Below, in pieces: positions 42,262 through 51,028 of a stretch of 64,000 nt of DNA (its first letter is position 1; every line of letters begins with the position of its first letter). Origin of the DNA: Microbacterium hibisci (GTDB lineage Bacteria; Actinomycetota; Actinomycetes; Actinomycetales; Microbacteriaceae); contig NZ_JADIJC010000002.1 in the NCBI RefSeq assembly GCF_015278255.1, forward strand, positions 21,501 through 85,500, written 5' to 3'. The notes under the pieces are model-generated. The model searched no databases and was not told where the DNA came from. It saw only the letters and a list, made by a program, of their open reading frames with translations. The translations under genes and the position numbers were made by a program.

Positions 42262-42308
42262 GGAAAGCGCTTGCCCGCTACGGTACCTCCAAAAAAAACG
42301 TTTCGCAA
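42262..42308 (-). promoter_or_regulatory. Promoter sandwiched by two LacI-type operators (minus strand)
   Basis: For the binding-protein gene at 42156: -35 TTGCGA (42308-42303), 17-bp spacer, -10 TACCGT (42285-42280). The operator GGAAAGCGCTTGCC (42262-42275) lies just downstream of the -10, and a second half-degenerate site AAAACGTTTCGC (about 42295-42306) overlaps the -35. This layout fits repression by blocking RNA polymerase. Confidence 0.7.
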
Positions 42309-42357
42309 GACATGCATCCGAAAAATTAGAACGATTCAGTAACGGGGCCTGCTCGGG

Positions 42358-42418
42358 TTGACGGGGTCGCGAGCAGCGGGCTAACGTACTCGGAGCCCGG
42401 AAACGGAAAACGTATTCC
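42358..42418 (+). promoter_or_regulatory. Promoter and LacI-type operator for the plus-strand LplABC operon
   Basis: TTGACG (42358-42363), 18-bp spacer and TAACGT (42382-42387) form a promoter pointing at the DUF624 gene. The operator GGAAAACGTATTCC (42405-42418) follows 18 bp downstream, a typical roadblock position. The whole 300-base gap 42157-42456 thus serves two divergent regulated operons; I see nothing else in it. Confidence 0.7.
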
Positions 42419-42456
42419 CACCGTTTGCCGCGTCCACTACAACGATGGAGAGCTCG

Positions 42457-43098
42457 ATGACGAACTCTGGAACGCCCACCTGGGCGCTGCGCGCCCATGC
42501 GGCGTTCGACTGGATCTGGTGGATCGTCGTCGTCAACGCGCTGTGGTGGTTCTTCACCCTTGCAGGGGCCGTCGTGCTCGGAGCCATCCCCGCCTCGGTG
42601 GCCGCGGCCGAGGTGACCCGTCGCCGGCTGCGGGGGGAGCTGTTCCCCGTGGCGCGCACCTTCGCGAGCGCGTGGCGCCGAGAGTTCTGGCGGGCCAACG
42701 GCGCCCTCGGCGCGGGCGCGATCGCGACCTGCGCCCTGGCAGCCAGCGTGGCCGGGCAGCTGGGTGCCGGCTCGCTCGCCTCGTTCCTCGGCGTGGTCAG
42801 CGCCGTCGCGCTGGCGGCGGCGTTCGCCATCACCACGATCGCCGCGGTGATGTACGCCCACTACGACCTGGCGCTCCGCGCCTACCTCCCGACCGCGGGG
42901 CGCTGGGCGGTGCGCAACGTCCCGCACGTCGTGCTGCTCCTCCTCGGCGCCGTCGTCGTGACGGCGGCGGGCAGCATCCTTCCGGGCATGATCCCGTTCC
43001 TCTCGGTCGGCGGCTGGCTCGTTCTCAGCACCACCATGTGCTTCTCGTTCTTCACCGCCAACGACCGCGCCGTCGAAGCCGCCTCGACGGCGCCCTGA
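42457..43098 (+). CDS. DUF624 (YesL-like) membrane protein
   Basis: A 213-aa multi-pass membrane protein with about five helices: IWWIVVVNALWWFFTLAGAVVLGAIPASVAA, then the arginine-rich cytoplasmic loop VTRRRLRGELFPVARTFASAWRREFWR characteristic of DUF624, then GVVSAVALAAAFAITTIAAVMYAHYDL. ATG at 42457 has GGAGAG 6 nt upstream; ATG at 42445 is an alternative. It leads the operon that includes an LplABC importer, a DUF1961 protein and a YetA-like lyase. In Bacillus subtilis the homologue yesL is in the rhamnogalacturonan (yes) cluster. Biochemical function unknown. Confidence 0.85.
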   Translation: MTNSGTPTWALRAHAAFDWIWWIVVVNALWWFFTLAGAVVLGAIPASVAAAEVTRRRLRGELFPVARTFASAWRREFWRANGALGAGAIATCALAASVAGQLGAGSLASFLGVVSAVALAAAFAITTIAAVMYAHYDLALRAYLPTAGRWAVRNVPHVVLLLLGAVVVTAAGSILPGMIPFLSVGGWLVLSTTMCFSFFTANDRAVEAASTAP

Positions 43099-43176
43099 TC
43101 GGACCGCCTCCTCCTCCCAGCCCGATCCGCAGACTCACCCCTCGCCACCTCCCCACCTCCAACGAAGGAGTCACCA

Positions 43177-44718
43177 ATGAAACACCGCAAGCCCCTCATC
43201 GGCATCGGCATCGCCGCTGTCGCAGCCCTCGCCCTCACCGGCTGCTCCGGCTCCGGCGGCGACACGGCCGCCGAGGTCGAGGCCGCCGAGCTCGACAGCC
43301 TCTCGATCATGGCGCCCTACCTCGTGACCAACGCCCCCGAGGAGGGCAACGAGGTGCAGACCGCGCTCGAGGACGTCCTCGGCGTCGACCTCGACATCAC
43401 GTGGGTCCCCAACTCGTCGTACGGCGACAAGGTGAACATCACCCTCGCCGGGGACGACCTTCCCCAGGTGATGGTGATCCAGGGCAAGGATCCCGGATTC
43501 GTGCGCAACGCCGAGGCGGGCGCGTTCTGGGAGCTCACCGACTACCTCGAGGACTACCCGAACCTCGCGACGACGTTCCCCGAGACTCAGAAGGCGTCGA
43601 GCATCAACGGCAAGGTCTACGGTGTCTTCCGTGCGCGCGACGTGATCCGCGAGGCCGTGATCATCCGCAAGGACTGGCTCGAGAACCTCGGGCTCGAGGT
43701 CCCGACGACCACCGACGAGCTCTACGACGTCGCCAAGGCCTTCACCGAGGACGACCCCGACGGCAACGGCGCCGACGACACCTACGGCCTCATCATCCCC
43801 AAGTGGCCCGGCACGATCGGCACGAACAGCCCGTGGGACGCGATCGAGACCTGGTACGGCGCGGGCAACCGCTGGACCGAGCGCGACGGCGAGCTCGTGC
43901 CCAACTTCACCACCGACGAGTGGCTCGAGGCCGTGCAGTTCGAGCGCCAGCTGGTCGAGGAGGGCGTCGTGAACCCCGACTACGCCACCTTCGACTCGGC
44001 CAAGTGGAACGAGCCCTTCCTCACCGGCAAGGGCGGCATCATCCTCGACGTGCACTCGCGCGCCGGCGTGCTGATCAACCTGTTCAAGGAGTCCGACCCC
44101 GAGAACTTCGAGAACTACGTCGACATCGGCGGCAACCTCGAGGGTCCTGACGGCGAGGTCCACGCGCTCCCGACCACCGGGTATAGCGGCTTCCTCGCCA
44201 TCCCCAAGGCGAAGGTGCGCACCGAGGAGGAGCTGCGCGGCGTGCTCGAGGTGCTCGACAAGCTGAACTCGGACGAGGCCGGCCCGATCCTCAACAACGG
44301 CATCGAGGGTGTCACGTACGAGCTCGACGGCGACCTCGCCGTGGCGATCGCCGACGCTCCGCAGGCGCTGAAGGACACCGTCATGAGCTACTCGCAGCTC
44401 GGCATGAACGTCAACGGCTTCAAGGGCTACCTCCCCAAGCAGGCGACCGACTACGAGCAGGAGATGTACGACAAGCGCAAGGCCATCGAGGCCGCCGACC
44501 TCGAGCTGGCCGAGTTCGACCCGTCCGCGCCGTACGTGTCGGAGACCTACGTGTCCAAGGGCGCCCAGCTCGACACGATCGTCGCCGACGCCCGCATCCA
44601 GTACATCGCCGGCCAGATCGACCTGAACGGTCTCGAAGACGCCGTCGAGCTCTGGCGCTCCAGCGGCGGCGACGACGTCATCGCCGAGATCAACGAGCTG
44701 GCAGACGCCGACTCCTGA
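43177..44718 (+). CDS. LplA-type oligosaccharide-binding lipoprotein
   Basis: A 513-aa solute-binding protein of the larger LplA/AlgQ type. The signal peptide ends in the lipobox LALTGC (Cys at about residue 23). A calcium-binding-like loop DDPDGNGADDTYGL, as in AlgQ-type binding proteins, is seen at about residues 196-209. AAGGAG lies 10 nt before the ATG. LplB and LplC permeases follow after a hairpin. Neighbouring DUF1961 and YetA-like genes suggest that the cargo is rhamnogalacturonan-derived oligosaccharide. Confidence 0.92.
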   Translation: MKHRKPLIGIGIAAVAALALTGCSGSGGDTAAEVEAAELDSLSIMAPYLVTNAPEEGNEVQTALEDVLGVDLDITWVPNSSYGDKVNITLAGDDLPQVMVIQGKDPGFVRNAEAGAFWELTDYLEDYPNLATTFPETQKASSINGKVYGVFRARDVIREAVIIRKDWLENLGLEVPTTTDELYDVAKAFTEDDPDGNGADDTYGLIIPKWPGTIGTNSPWDAIETWYGAGNRWTERDGELVPNFTTDEWLEAVQFERQLVEEGVVNPDYATFDSAKWNEPFLTGKGGIILDVHSRAGVLINLFKESDPENFENYVDIGGNLEGPDGEVHALPTTGYSGFLAIPKAKVRTEEELRGVLEVLDKLNSDEAGPILNNGIEGVTYELDGDLAVAIADAPQALKDTVMSYSQLGMNVNGFKGYLPKQATDYEQEMYDKRKAIEAADLELAEFDPSAPYVSETYVSKGAQLDTIVADARIQYIAGQIDLNGLEDAVELWRSSGGDDVIAEINELADADS

Positions 44719-44725
44719 TCGGACA

Positions 44726-44768
44726 CGGATGCCGGGGGCTGCGGCCCTCGCCGGGCCCCCGGCATCCG
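44726..44768 (+). terminator. Intra-operon hairpin after the LplA-type gene
   Basis: A perfect 13-bp stem CGGATGCCGGGGG (44726-44738) with its complement at 44756-44768 and a 17-base loop begins 8 bases after the stop codon and ends 17 bases before the permease ATG. Partial termination here would raise binding protein over permease. Confidence 0.72.
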
Positions 44769-44785
44769 CCCCGAGAGGTTCTCCC

Positions 44786-45757
44786 ATGGCAATGCTCGAT
44801 ACCGCCGTCACGGCGACCGAGACGCTCACCGTCGAGAAGCAGGGCCGGCGCCGCCGCGGCGTCCGGGTGCATTTCACGCAGTTCAAGTGGCTGTACCTGC
44901 TGCTGCTCCCCGGCATCGTCTACTTCCTGCTGTTCCGCTACTGGCCGATGTTCGGCGCCGTCATCGCCTTCAAGGACTACGTGCCGTTCCTCGGCATCGC
45001 CGACAGCCCGTGGGTCGGGTTCCAACACTTCGAGGACTTCTTCTCGAGTCCCGACTTCCCGCGACTGCTCGCCAACACGCTGATCCTGGCGTTCCTGAGC
45101 CTGCTCATCGCCTTCCCGCTCACGATCGTCGTCGCGCTCCTGCTCAACGAGATGCGCCTGATGATCCTCAAGCGCACCGTGCAGACGCTCATCTACATCC
45201 CGCACTTCCTGTCGTGGACCGTCGTCGCGTCGCTGACCTACCTGCTGTTCGCGCTCGACATCGGGCCCCTGTACCAGCTGATCAACGGCGTGCTGGGCAC
45301 CGAGGTGAACTTCCTCGCCGATCCCGCGTGGTTCCGGCCGATCATCGTGCTCCAGGACATCTGGAAGAACACCGGCTGGGGGACGATCATCTTCCTCGCC
45401 GCCCTCGCCACCGTCGACCAGGAGCAGTACGAGGCCGCCATCATCGACGGCGCAGGTCGATTCCAGCGCGTCTGGCACATCACGCTGCCGTCGATCATGC
45501 CCACGATCATCGTCATGCTCGTGCTGCAGATGGGGCAGATCCTCAACACCGGTTTCGAGCAGATCTACCTGATGACGAACTCGCTCAACCGCTCCGTCGC
45601 CGACGTGTTCGACACGTACGTCTACTTCATGGGCATCACGCAGGGCTCCTACAGCTACAGCACCGCCGTCGGCCTGTTCAAGGCGGTGGTCGGCGTCGTG
45701 CTCATCTTCGGGGCGAACTGGATCGCCAAGCGTTTCAACCAGGCAGGGATCTTCTGA
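44786..45757 (+). CDS. LplB-type ABC importer permease
   Basis: A 323-aa permease of the LplB subgroup, with six helices starting WLYLLLLPGIVYFLLFRYWPMFGAVIAFKDY, the hallmark wording of this family. The EAA loop is EQYEAAIIDGAGRFQRVWHITLP, and it ends WIAKRFNQAGIF. ATG 44786 has GAGAGG upstream; ATG 44792 is possible. It pairs with the LplC-type protein by TGATG overlap. Confidence 0.94.
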   Translation: MAMLDTAVTATETLTVEKQGRRRRGVRVHFTQFKWLYLLLLPGIVYFLLFRYWPMFGAVIAFKDYVPFLGIADSPWVGFQHFEDFFSSPDFPRLLANTLILAFLSLLIAFPLTIVVALLLNEMRLMILKRTVQTLIYIPHFLSWTVVASLTYLLFALDIGPLYQLINGVLGTEVNFLADPAWFRPIIVLQDIWKNTGWGTIIFLAALATVDQEQYEAAIIDGAGRFQRVWHITLPSIMPTIIVMLVLQMGQILNTGFEQIYLMTNSLNRSVADVFDTYVYFMGITQGSYSYSTAVGLFKAVVGVVLIFGANWIAKRFNQAGIF

Positions 45758-46638
45758 TGGCTCGCGAGAGATACCGCTTCAACACGCGTGCCGGCCGCGC
45801 CTTCGACGTGTTCAACGTCGTCCTCATGGTCGGAATCGGCGTGGTCGCGCTCGTCCCGTTCATCTACGTGCTCGCGGGCTCGTTCGCAACCGAGTCCGAG
45901 CTCGCCACGCGGTCGTTCTTCCTCTGGCCCGAGACCTTCTCGCTCGACGCCTACGAAGCGATCCTGACCAGCCCCGCGTTCCTCCGGGCGCTGGTGACGA
46001 CGATCGCGGTGACGGCCGTCGGCACCGTGGTACAGCTCATGCTGACCGCGACGATGGCCTACCCCCTCAGCAAGGCGAACCTCCCCGGCGGTCGCATCAT
46101 CCTGGCCCTCGTCGTGTTCACGATGGTGTTCGGCGGCGGCATGATCCCGACGTTCCTCGTCGTGAAGGACCTCGGCCTGCTCAACAACTACTGGGCGCTG
46201 ATCCTGCCGATGGCGATCAACCCGTTCAGCCTCATCATCATCAAGAACTTCTTCCAGCAGCTCCCCGCAGAGCTCGAGGAGTCGGCGAAGATCGACGGGG
46301 CGAACGAGATGCAGACGCTCTGGCGGATCATCCTGCCGCTGTCCAAGCCGGTCCTCGCGACCTTCGCGCTGTTCTACGCCGTCGGCATCTGGAACGACTT
46401 CATGTCGCCGCTGCTGTACCTCAACGACAGCTCGATGTGGACGCTGCAGATGTTCCTGCGGCAGGTCACGGTGGCGACCGACCTCTCGGTCGTCGAGGCC
46501 GATCCGTCGCAGCTGCCGCCCGCGCAGGGCATCAAGTTCGCCGTCATCATCGTCGCGACGCTGCCGATCATCCTGTTCTACCCGTTCCTCCAGAAGCACT
46601 TCGCGAAGGGAATGCTGATCGGATCGGTGAAGGGATGA
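45757..46638 (+). CDS. LplC-type ABC importer permease
   Basis: A 293-aa partner permease with six helices; the N terminus RAFDVFNVVLMVGIGVVALVPFIYVLAGSFA and FTMVFGGGMIPTFLVVKDLGLLNNYWALILP are typical of LplC. EAA loop: ELEESAKIDGANEMQTLWRIILP. It ends KHFAKGMLIGSVKG. Its ATG uses the last base of the upstream stop (TGATG) and its stop overlaps the next gene by 4 bp. Confidence 0.94.
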   Translation: MARERYRFNTRAGRAFDVFNVVLMVGIGVVALVPFIYVLAGSFATESELATRSFFLWPETFSLDAYEAILTSPAFLRALVTTIAVTAVGTVVQLMLTATMAYPLSKANLPGGRIILALVVFTMVFGGGMIPTFLVVKDLGLLNNYWALILPMAINPFSLIIIKNFFQQLPAELEESAKIDGANEMQTLWRIILPLSKPVLATFALFYAVGIWNDFMSPLLYLNDSSMWTLQMFLRQVTVATDLSVVEADPSQLPPAQGIKFAVIIVATLPIILFYPFLQKHFAKGMLIGSVKG

Positions 46639-47279
46639 CGCTGCTCTATCGCAACGAGCTGCAATCGGCATCCGATCTCGAGGGGTGGGTGGCCGAAGGG
46701 CCGGTCGCCGTTGCGGAAGCCGAGAGCGGCCTGCTCCTGTCGAGCTCGGGCGGCGGCGACGATCACTGGACGATGTGGTGTCCTGAGGTCTTCCCGGACC
46801 GCGTGCGCATCACGTGGGAGTTCTCGCCCCGCGAGGAGCCCGGGCTCGCGATGCTGTTCTTCGGAGCGTCCGCCACGGGCGGCGGCGGGATCTTCGACGC
46901 CGGCGTCGCGCCTCGCGCCGGCCGGTATCCGCAGTACCACTCAAGTGACATCCGCACGCTGCACGTGTCGTACTTCCGCCGCCGGTGGGAGGACGAGCGC
47001 GCGTTCCACACGTGCAACCTGCGCAAGTCGCCGGGCTTCCACCTCGTGAGCCAGGGCGCCGATCCGCTGCCGCCCGTGGTCGACGCCCGCGAGGCGTTCT
47101 ATCGCATCGAGGTGGTCAAGGACGCCGGCCACGTGGCGTTCGCCATCGACGACCTGCCGCTCTTCGCGTGGGACGACGACGAGTCCACGGGCCCGCGCGT
47201 CCGCGCCGGTCGCCTCGGCTTCCGGCAGATGTCGCCGCTCACCGCCTGCTACCGAAACCTGGAGGTTCACGCCCTGTGA
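46635..47279 (+). CDS. DUF1961 protein, YesU-like
   Basis: A 214-aa protein resembling YesU of Bacillus subtilis (DUF1961), a concanavalin-like beta-sandwich fold. Segments include YRNELQSASDLEGWVAEGP, SGGGDDHWTMWCPEVFPDRVRITWEFSPREEPGLAMLFF and the end RLGFRQMSPLTACYRNLEVHAL. No signal peptide is seen. YesU lies in the rhamnogalacturonan gene cluster of B. subtilis, but its reaction is not established; lectin-like binding or hydrolysis are both possible. Here it is translationally coupled to the LplC-type gene upstream and to the YetA-like gene downstream (ATGA and GTGA overlaps), which ties it closely to lyase function. Confidence 0.85.
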   Translation: MTLLYRNELQSASDLEGWVAEGPVAVAEAESGLLLSSSGGGDDHWTMWCPEVFPDRVRITWEFSPREEPGLAMLFFGASATGGGGIFDAGVAPRAGRYPQYHSSDIRTLHVSYFRRRWEDERAFHTCNLRKSPGFHLVSQGADPLPPVVDAREAFYRIEVVKDAGHVAFAIDDLPLFAWDDDESTGPRVRAGRLGFRQMSPLTACYRNLEVHAL

Positions 47280-49972
47280 CCGCATCCGATCTCGTCATCC
47301 CCCTCCGCTGGCTCGACGACGCGCCGCCGGCCCGTCTCACGGCCGGCGCGACCTGGGGCGTTCCGCTTCCGCGAGGCGCGGTCGCGACGCCCGCGCAGCT
47401 GCGTCTGCGTGCGGTCGACGGCGACGCCGCACCCGCGCAGTTCTGGCCGCTCGCGTCGTGGCCCGACGGCTCGCTCAAATGGGCCGGCTGCGCTCTGGGC
47501 GCCGTCGATGCGCCGGGCGCGTACGAGGTGGTGGCGACCGAGGAGACGGCGACGGATGCCGCAGCCGGCGGCCCCGCCGGCGCCGACGCCGTGGCGACCC
47601 GTGCCGGCGGCGCCGTGGCGGTGCAGCGGGACGCGGCGGAGGTCGTGGTCTCGAACGGCGTCCTGGACGTCGCGTTCGCCGTGCCCGGACCGGATGCGGT
47701 CGACACCGTCTGCCGCCGCATCGTGCGCGACGGCCGCAGGGTGGCCGAGGATGTGCGGTTCGTGAGCCTCTGGCAGGACGAGGTGCCCGAGGACGGCGGC
47801 GCCGGCCCGCGGCGCGCGCTCCGCTCCCGTGTCTCGTCCGTCGTGGTCGAGCAGGAGGGCCCGATCCGCGCGGTCGTGCGGGTGGAGGGGGTGCACGCAG
47901 AGGAACCGGCAGCCGGCGGCGACGCCCCGCGCGAGCTGCTGCCCTTCACCGTCCGGTTCGTGGTCGTGGCGGGCTCGGCCGAGATCCGGGTCGTTCACAC
48001 GGTCGTGTGGGACGGCGACGCCGACACCGACTTCCTCGCGGGGCTGGGCCTGCGCGCCGAGGTTCCGCTGCGCGCTCCGCTCCACGACCGCCACGTCCGC
48101 CTCGCCGGGGCCGACGGCGGCTTCTTCGCCGAGGCCGTCCGGGGGCTCACGGGGCTCCGCCGCGATCCCGGCGAAGACGTGCGACGCGCCCAGATCCGTG
48201 GCGAGGCCACGCCGCCGCCCGCCGAATGGAACCCGGAGGTGTCGGGCCGGCTGGAGCTCATCCCCGCCTGGAACGACGTCACGCTCACCCAGCTCAGCGC
48301 CGACGGGTTCGCGATCCGCAAGCGCACGGCGCCCGGCCATGCCTGGATCGACGCCGGCGCGGGGACGCGCGCCGAGGGCTATGTCGCCGTCAGCGATCCG
48401 GAGGGCGGCCTGGGTGTCGGCATCCGCTCGTTCTGGCAGTCTCATCCCGGCCAGCTCGACGTGCGGCGCGCCGCGCAAGAGCGGGCCGAGCTGACCGCGT
48501 GGCTGTACGCGCCCGAAGCGCGCCCGATGGACCTGCGCTTCTATCACGACGGCCTCGGCCAAGAGGATTTCGCCACCCAGCTGGAGGCCCTCGAGATCAC
48601 GTACGAGGACTACGAGCCCGGATTCGGCGATGCCCACGGCGTCGCGCGCACCCACGAGCTGACGCTGTTCGCCTACGCGGCCACGCCGGCGATCGACGAC
48701 GTGGCGACCGCGGTCGCGGCTGTGCAGCGGCCGCCGCTGCTGCAGCCGACGCCTGAGCACCTCCATGCGGTCGGCGTGTTCGGCGACTGGGCGCCGGTCG
48801 ACCGGTCCACCCCCGCGCGGGCCGAGATCGAGGATAGCCTCGACTTCCTGCTCGACTTCTACCTCGGCCAGATCGACCAGCGTCGCTGGTACGGGTTCTG
48901 GAACTACGGCGACGTCATGCACGCCTACGACGCCGACCGGCACGTCTGGCGCTACGACGTCGGCGGGTACGCGTGGGACAACAGCGAGCTCTCACCCGAT
49001 CTGTGGCTGTGGTACTCGTATCTGCGGAGCGGTCGCGCCGACGTGTTCCGTCTGGCCGAGGCGATGACCAGGCACACCGGCGAGGTCGACGTGTACCACC
49101 TCGGTCGGTGGCAGGGCCTCGGCTCACGGCACAACGTGCAGCACTGGGGCTGCAGCGCGAAGCAGCTGCGCATCTCGAGCCCGATCTACCGTCGCATCTT
49201 CTACTACCTGACGGCGGACGAACGCGTGGGCGACCTGCTGACCGAGCTCCGCGACAGCGACGCGCGGTTCCTCGACACCGACCCGACGCGGAAGGTGCGG
49301 ACGGATGCCGCCACCTATCGTCCCGACCGCGGCGCGCTCGCCGTCGGACTCGGGACCGACTGGGGCGCGCTGGCGGCGACGTGGCTGGCCGACTGGGAGC
49401 GCACAGGGAACGAGCGCTCCCGTGACCGGCTGCTCGGGACGATGGCCGACATCGGCGCGCTGCCGCACGGTTTCCTGACGGGCGAGGCGCTGTACGACAT
49501 CGACGCCGGCCGGTTCGATCCCACGCGCGACCGGATCGCCGTCTCGCATCTGAGCGCCGTCTTCGGGCTGGTCGAGGTGTGCAGCGAGCTGATCTCGCTG
49601 GTCGACGTCCCGGGATTCCGCGACGCGTGGCTGGACTACTGCCGGCTCTACCTCGCCTCGCCTGCCGAGCAGGAGGCGGCCGTCGGCGAGCGCCTGACGG
49701 GGATCCACCTGGAGCAGGCGCACAGCCGGCTCACCGCCTTCGCCGCCGCCGCGACGGGAGACGCCGACCTCGCCGACCGCGCGTGGGAGGCGTTCGAGGG
49801 CATCGGGGAGTGGCTCGTGCACCGCCGCGACTTCGTGCTGCGCCGCATCGAGGGCCCGGCGGTCCTCAACCCCGTCGACGAGGCGCCCAGCGTGGGCACC
49901 AACGACGTCGCGCAGTACGGTCTCGCCGCGATCCAGAACCTGGCGCTGATCGGCGACCGGCTGCCGGGCTGA
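47276..49972 (+). CDS. YetA/PL26-type exo-rhamnogalacturonan lyase-like protein
   Basis: An 898-aa protein. From N to C: a beta-rich domain (about residues 1-230, beginning LVIPLRWLDDAPPARLTAGATWGVPLPRGAV), a second beta-domain (about 230-500), and an (alpha/alpha) barrel from about residue 515 with RRWYGFWNYGDVMHAYD, WDNSELSPDLWLWYSYLRSGR, RHTGEVDVYHLGRWQGLGSRHNVQHWG and SAKQLRIS. This three-part layout is that of the fungal exo-rhamnogalacturonan lyase PcRGLX and B. subtilis YetA. Expected action: beta-elimination at the end of rhamnogalacturonan I chains, here in the cytoplasm because no signal is present. GTG start overlaps the DUF1961 stop by 4 bp. A strong terminator follows. Confidence 0.87.
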   Translation: MTASDLVIPLRWLDDAPPARLTAGATWGVPLPRGAVATPAQLRLRAVDGDAAPAQFWPLASWPDGSLKWAGCALGAVDAPGAYEVVATEETATDAAAGGPAGADAVATRAGGAVAVQRDAAEVVVSNGVLDVAFAVPGPDAVDTVCRRIVRDGRRVAEDVRFVSLWQDEVPEDGGAGPRRALRSRVSSVVVEQEGPIRAVVRVEGVHAEEPAAGGDAPRELLPFTVRFVVVAGSAEIRVVHTVVWDGDADTDFLAGLGLRAEVPLRAPLHDRHVRLAGADGGFFAEAVRGLTGLRRDPGEDVRRAQIRGEATPPPAEWNPEVSGRLELIPAWNDVTLTQLSADGFAIRKRTAPGHAWIDAGAGTRAEGYVAVSDPEGGLGVGIRSFWQSHPGQLDVRRAAQERAELTAWLYAPEARPMDLRFYHDGLGQEDFATQLEALEITYEDYEPGFGDAHGVARTHELTLFAYAATPAIDDVATAVAAVQRPPLLQPTPEHLHAVGVFGDWAPVDRSTPARAEIEDSLDFLLDFYLGQIDQRRWYGFWNYGDVMHAYDADRHVWRYDVGGYAWDNSELSPDLWLWYSYLRSGRADVFRLAEAMTRHTGEVDVYHLGRWQGLGSRHNVQHWGCSAKQLRISSPIYRRIFYYLTADERVGDLLTELRDSDARFLDTDPTRKVRTDAATYRPDRGALAVGLGTDWGALAATWLADWERTGNERSRDRLLGTMADIGALPHGFLTGEALYDIDAGRFDPTRDRIAVSHLSAVFGLVEVCSELISLVDVPGFRDAWLDYCRLYLASPAEQEAAVGERLTGIHLEQAHSRLTAFAAAATGDADLADRAWEAFEGIGEWLVHRRDFVLRRIEGPAVLNPVDEAPSVGTNDVAQYGLAAIQNLALIGDRLPG

Positions 49973-49978
49973 GCGATT

Positions 49979-50015
49979 CCCCCTCCCGCCTGCCTTCGCG
50001 GCAGGCGGGAGGGGG
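49979..50015. terminator. Strong bidirectional terminator
   Basis: A perfect 16-bp stem (CCCCCTCCCGCCTGCC at 49979-49994 with 50000-50015) and a TTCGC loop start 6 bases after the YetA-like stop, between convergent genes. Confidence 0.9.
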
Positions 50016-50041
50016 ATGGTGCCGACCGGCGGCCGCCGGGA

Positions 50042-51028
50042 TCAGCGCTCGGCGACGAGCGCGCCGTCCACGACGCGCAGGCGTGCGACATGGATGGCGC
50101 TGCGGCGGTGGCTGCGCTCGTCGGCGTCCTCGAGCTCGCTGCCGTCCCACCAGGGGTGGGTGAAGAAGTAGAGGCGGGCTTCGTCGTCGACCACGACCAC
50201 CGAGCCGTGCCGGCCGATCTGCACGCCGTCGCGGGGCGGTCCGCTCTCACCGAGGATGACGGCATCCGCTCCGCCCTGACGCTCCCACCGGACGGCGTCG
50301 TCGCTGCGGTGCACGGCCATGCCGCGCCACTCGTCGGTGAGCATGAACCACGTGCCGGCGAGGGCGAAGACGAAGGGGCCCTCGTGCGGCCTGCCGTCGA
50401 TCGCCGTGCCGTCCGCGCGCCACGACTCCAGGTCGTCCGACACGGCGACGGCCGTGGTCGAGCCCGCCGCCTCGTCTTTGTACCAGAGACGCCAGCGGTC
50501 GTCGGGGCAGCGCGCGACGGCGGCGTCGATGACGAGGTCGCTGGCGAGTTCTAGCGGTCCGCGCCGCGTCCACGCGCGCAGGTCGTCCGACGTGTACTCG
50601 ACGATGCGCCGCTCATGCCCGGCCCACTCCGACGGGATGCCGTCGATCTCGGTGAGGTACATGCGCCAGCGGGTGCCGTCGTGGATCACCTCGGGAGCCC
50701 AGTGCGTCTCGTCGACGGCGGCCGGAGGAGCGCCCTCGCGCAATGCCAGGTCGGGTCCGATGCCGGGGCCGGCGGTGGTCGGCTCCAGTGTGCCCACGTA
50801 CCTCCATGCGAGGCCGTCGTCGCTGCGGGCCGCGCCGATGCGCGAGCCGTGCACCCACGCCACGCCCGGACCGGGGTCGGGGTGGGTGGCGCGACGCTGC
50901 GTGTAGAACATCCACCAGCCGTCGGCGTCGCGGACCACCGTCGGGTCGGTCGCGCCGTCGTAGACCGGGTCGCGGTAGAGCTCCCCGGGCGCCGGAGCGT
51001 CGGGGTCTAGGGTGGGGTCGACGGTCAT
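50042..51028 (-). CDS. GH43-like five-bladed beta-propeller glycosidase
   Basis: A 328-aa protein with propeller repeats (GWWMFYTQR, RWRMYLTEID, RWRLWYKDEA, TWFMLTDEW, ARLYFFTHP). The three GH43-type acids can be placed: base Asp in GATDPTVVRD (about residue 28), pKa-tuning Asp in LVIDAAVARC and acid Glu in RPHEGPFVFAL. This is consistent with an arabinofuranosidase, xylosidase or galactosidase, though related families such as GH117 cannot be excluded. No secretion signal is present. The ATG overlaps the upstream oxidoreductase stop by 4 bp, so the two are co-expressed. It ends against the terminator at 49979. Confidence 0.78.
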   Translation of the reverse strand: MTVDPTLDPDAPAPGELYRDPVYDGATDPTVVRDADGWWMFYTQRRATHPDPGPGVAWVHGSRIGAARSDDGLAWRYVGTLEPTTAGPGIGPDLALREGAPPAAVDETHWAPEVIHDGTRWRMYLTEIDGIPSEWAGHERRIVEYTSDDLRAWTRRGPLELASDLVIDAAVARCPDDRWRLWYKDEAAGSTTAVAVSDDLESWRADGTAIDGRPHEGPFVFALAGTWFMLTDEWRGMAVHRSDDAVRWERQGGADAVILGESGPPRDGVQIGRHGSVVVVDDEARLYFFTHPWWDGSELEDADERSHRRSAIHVARLRVVDGALVAER

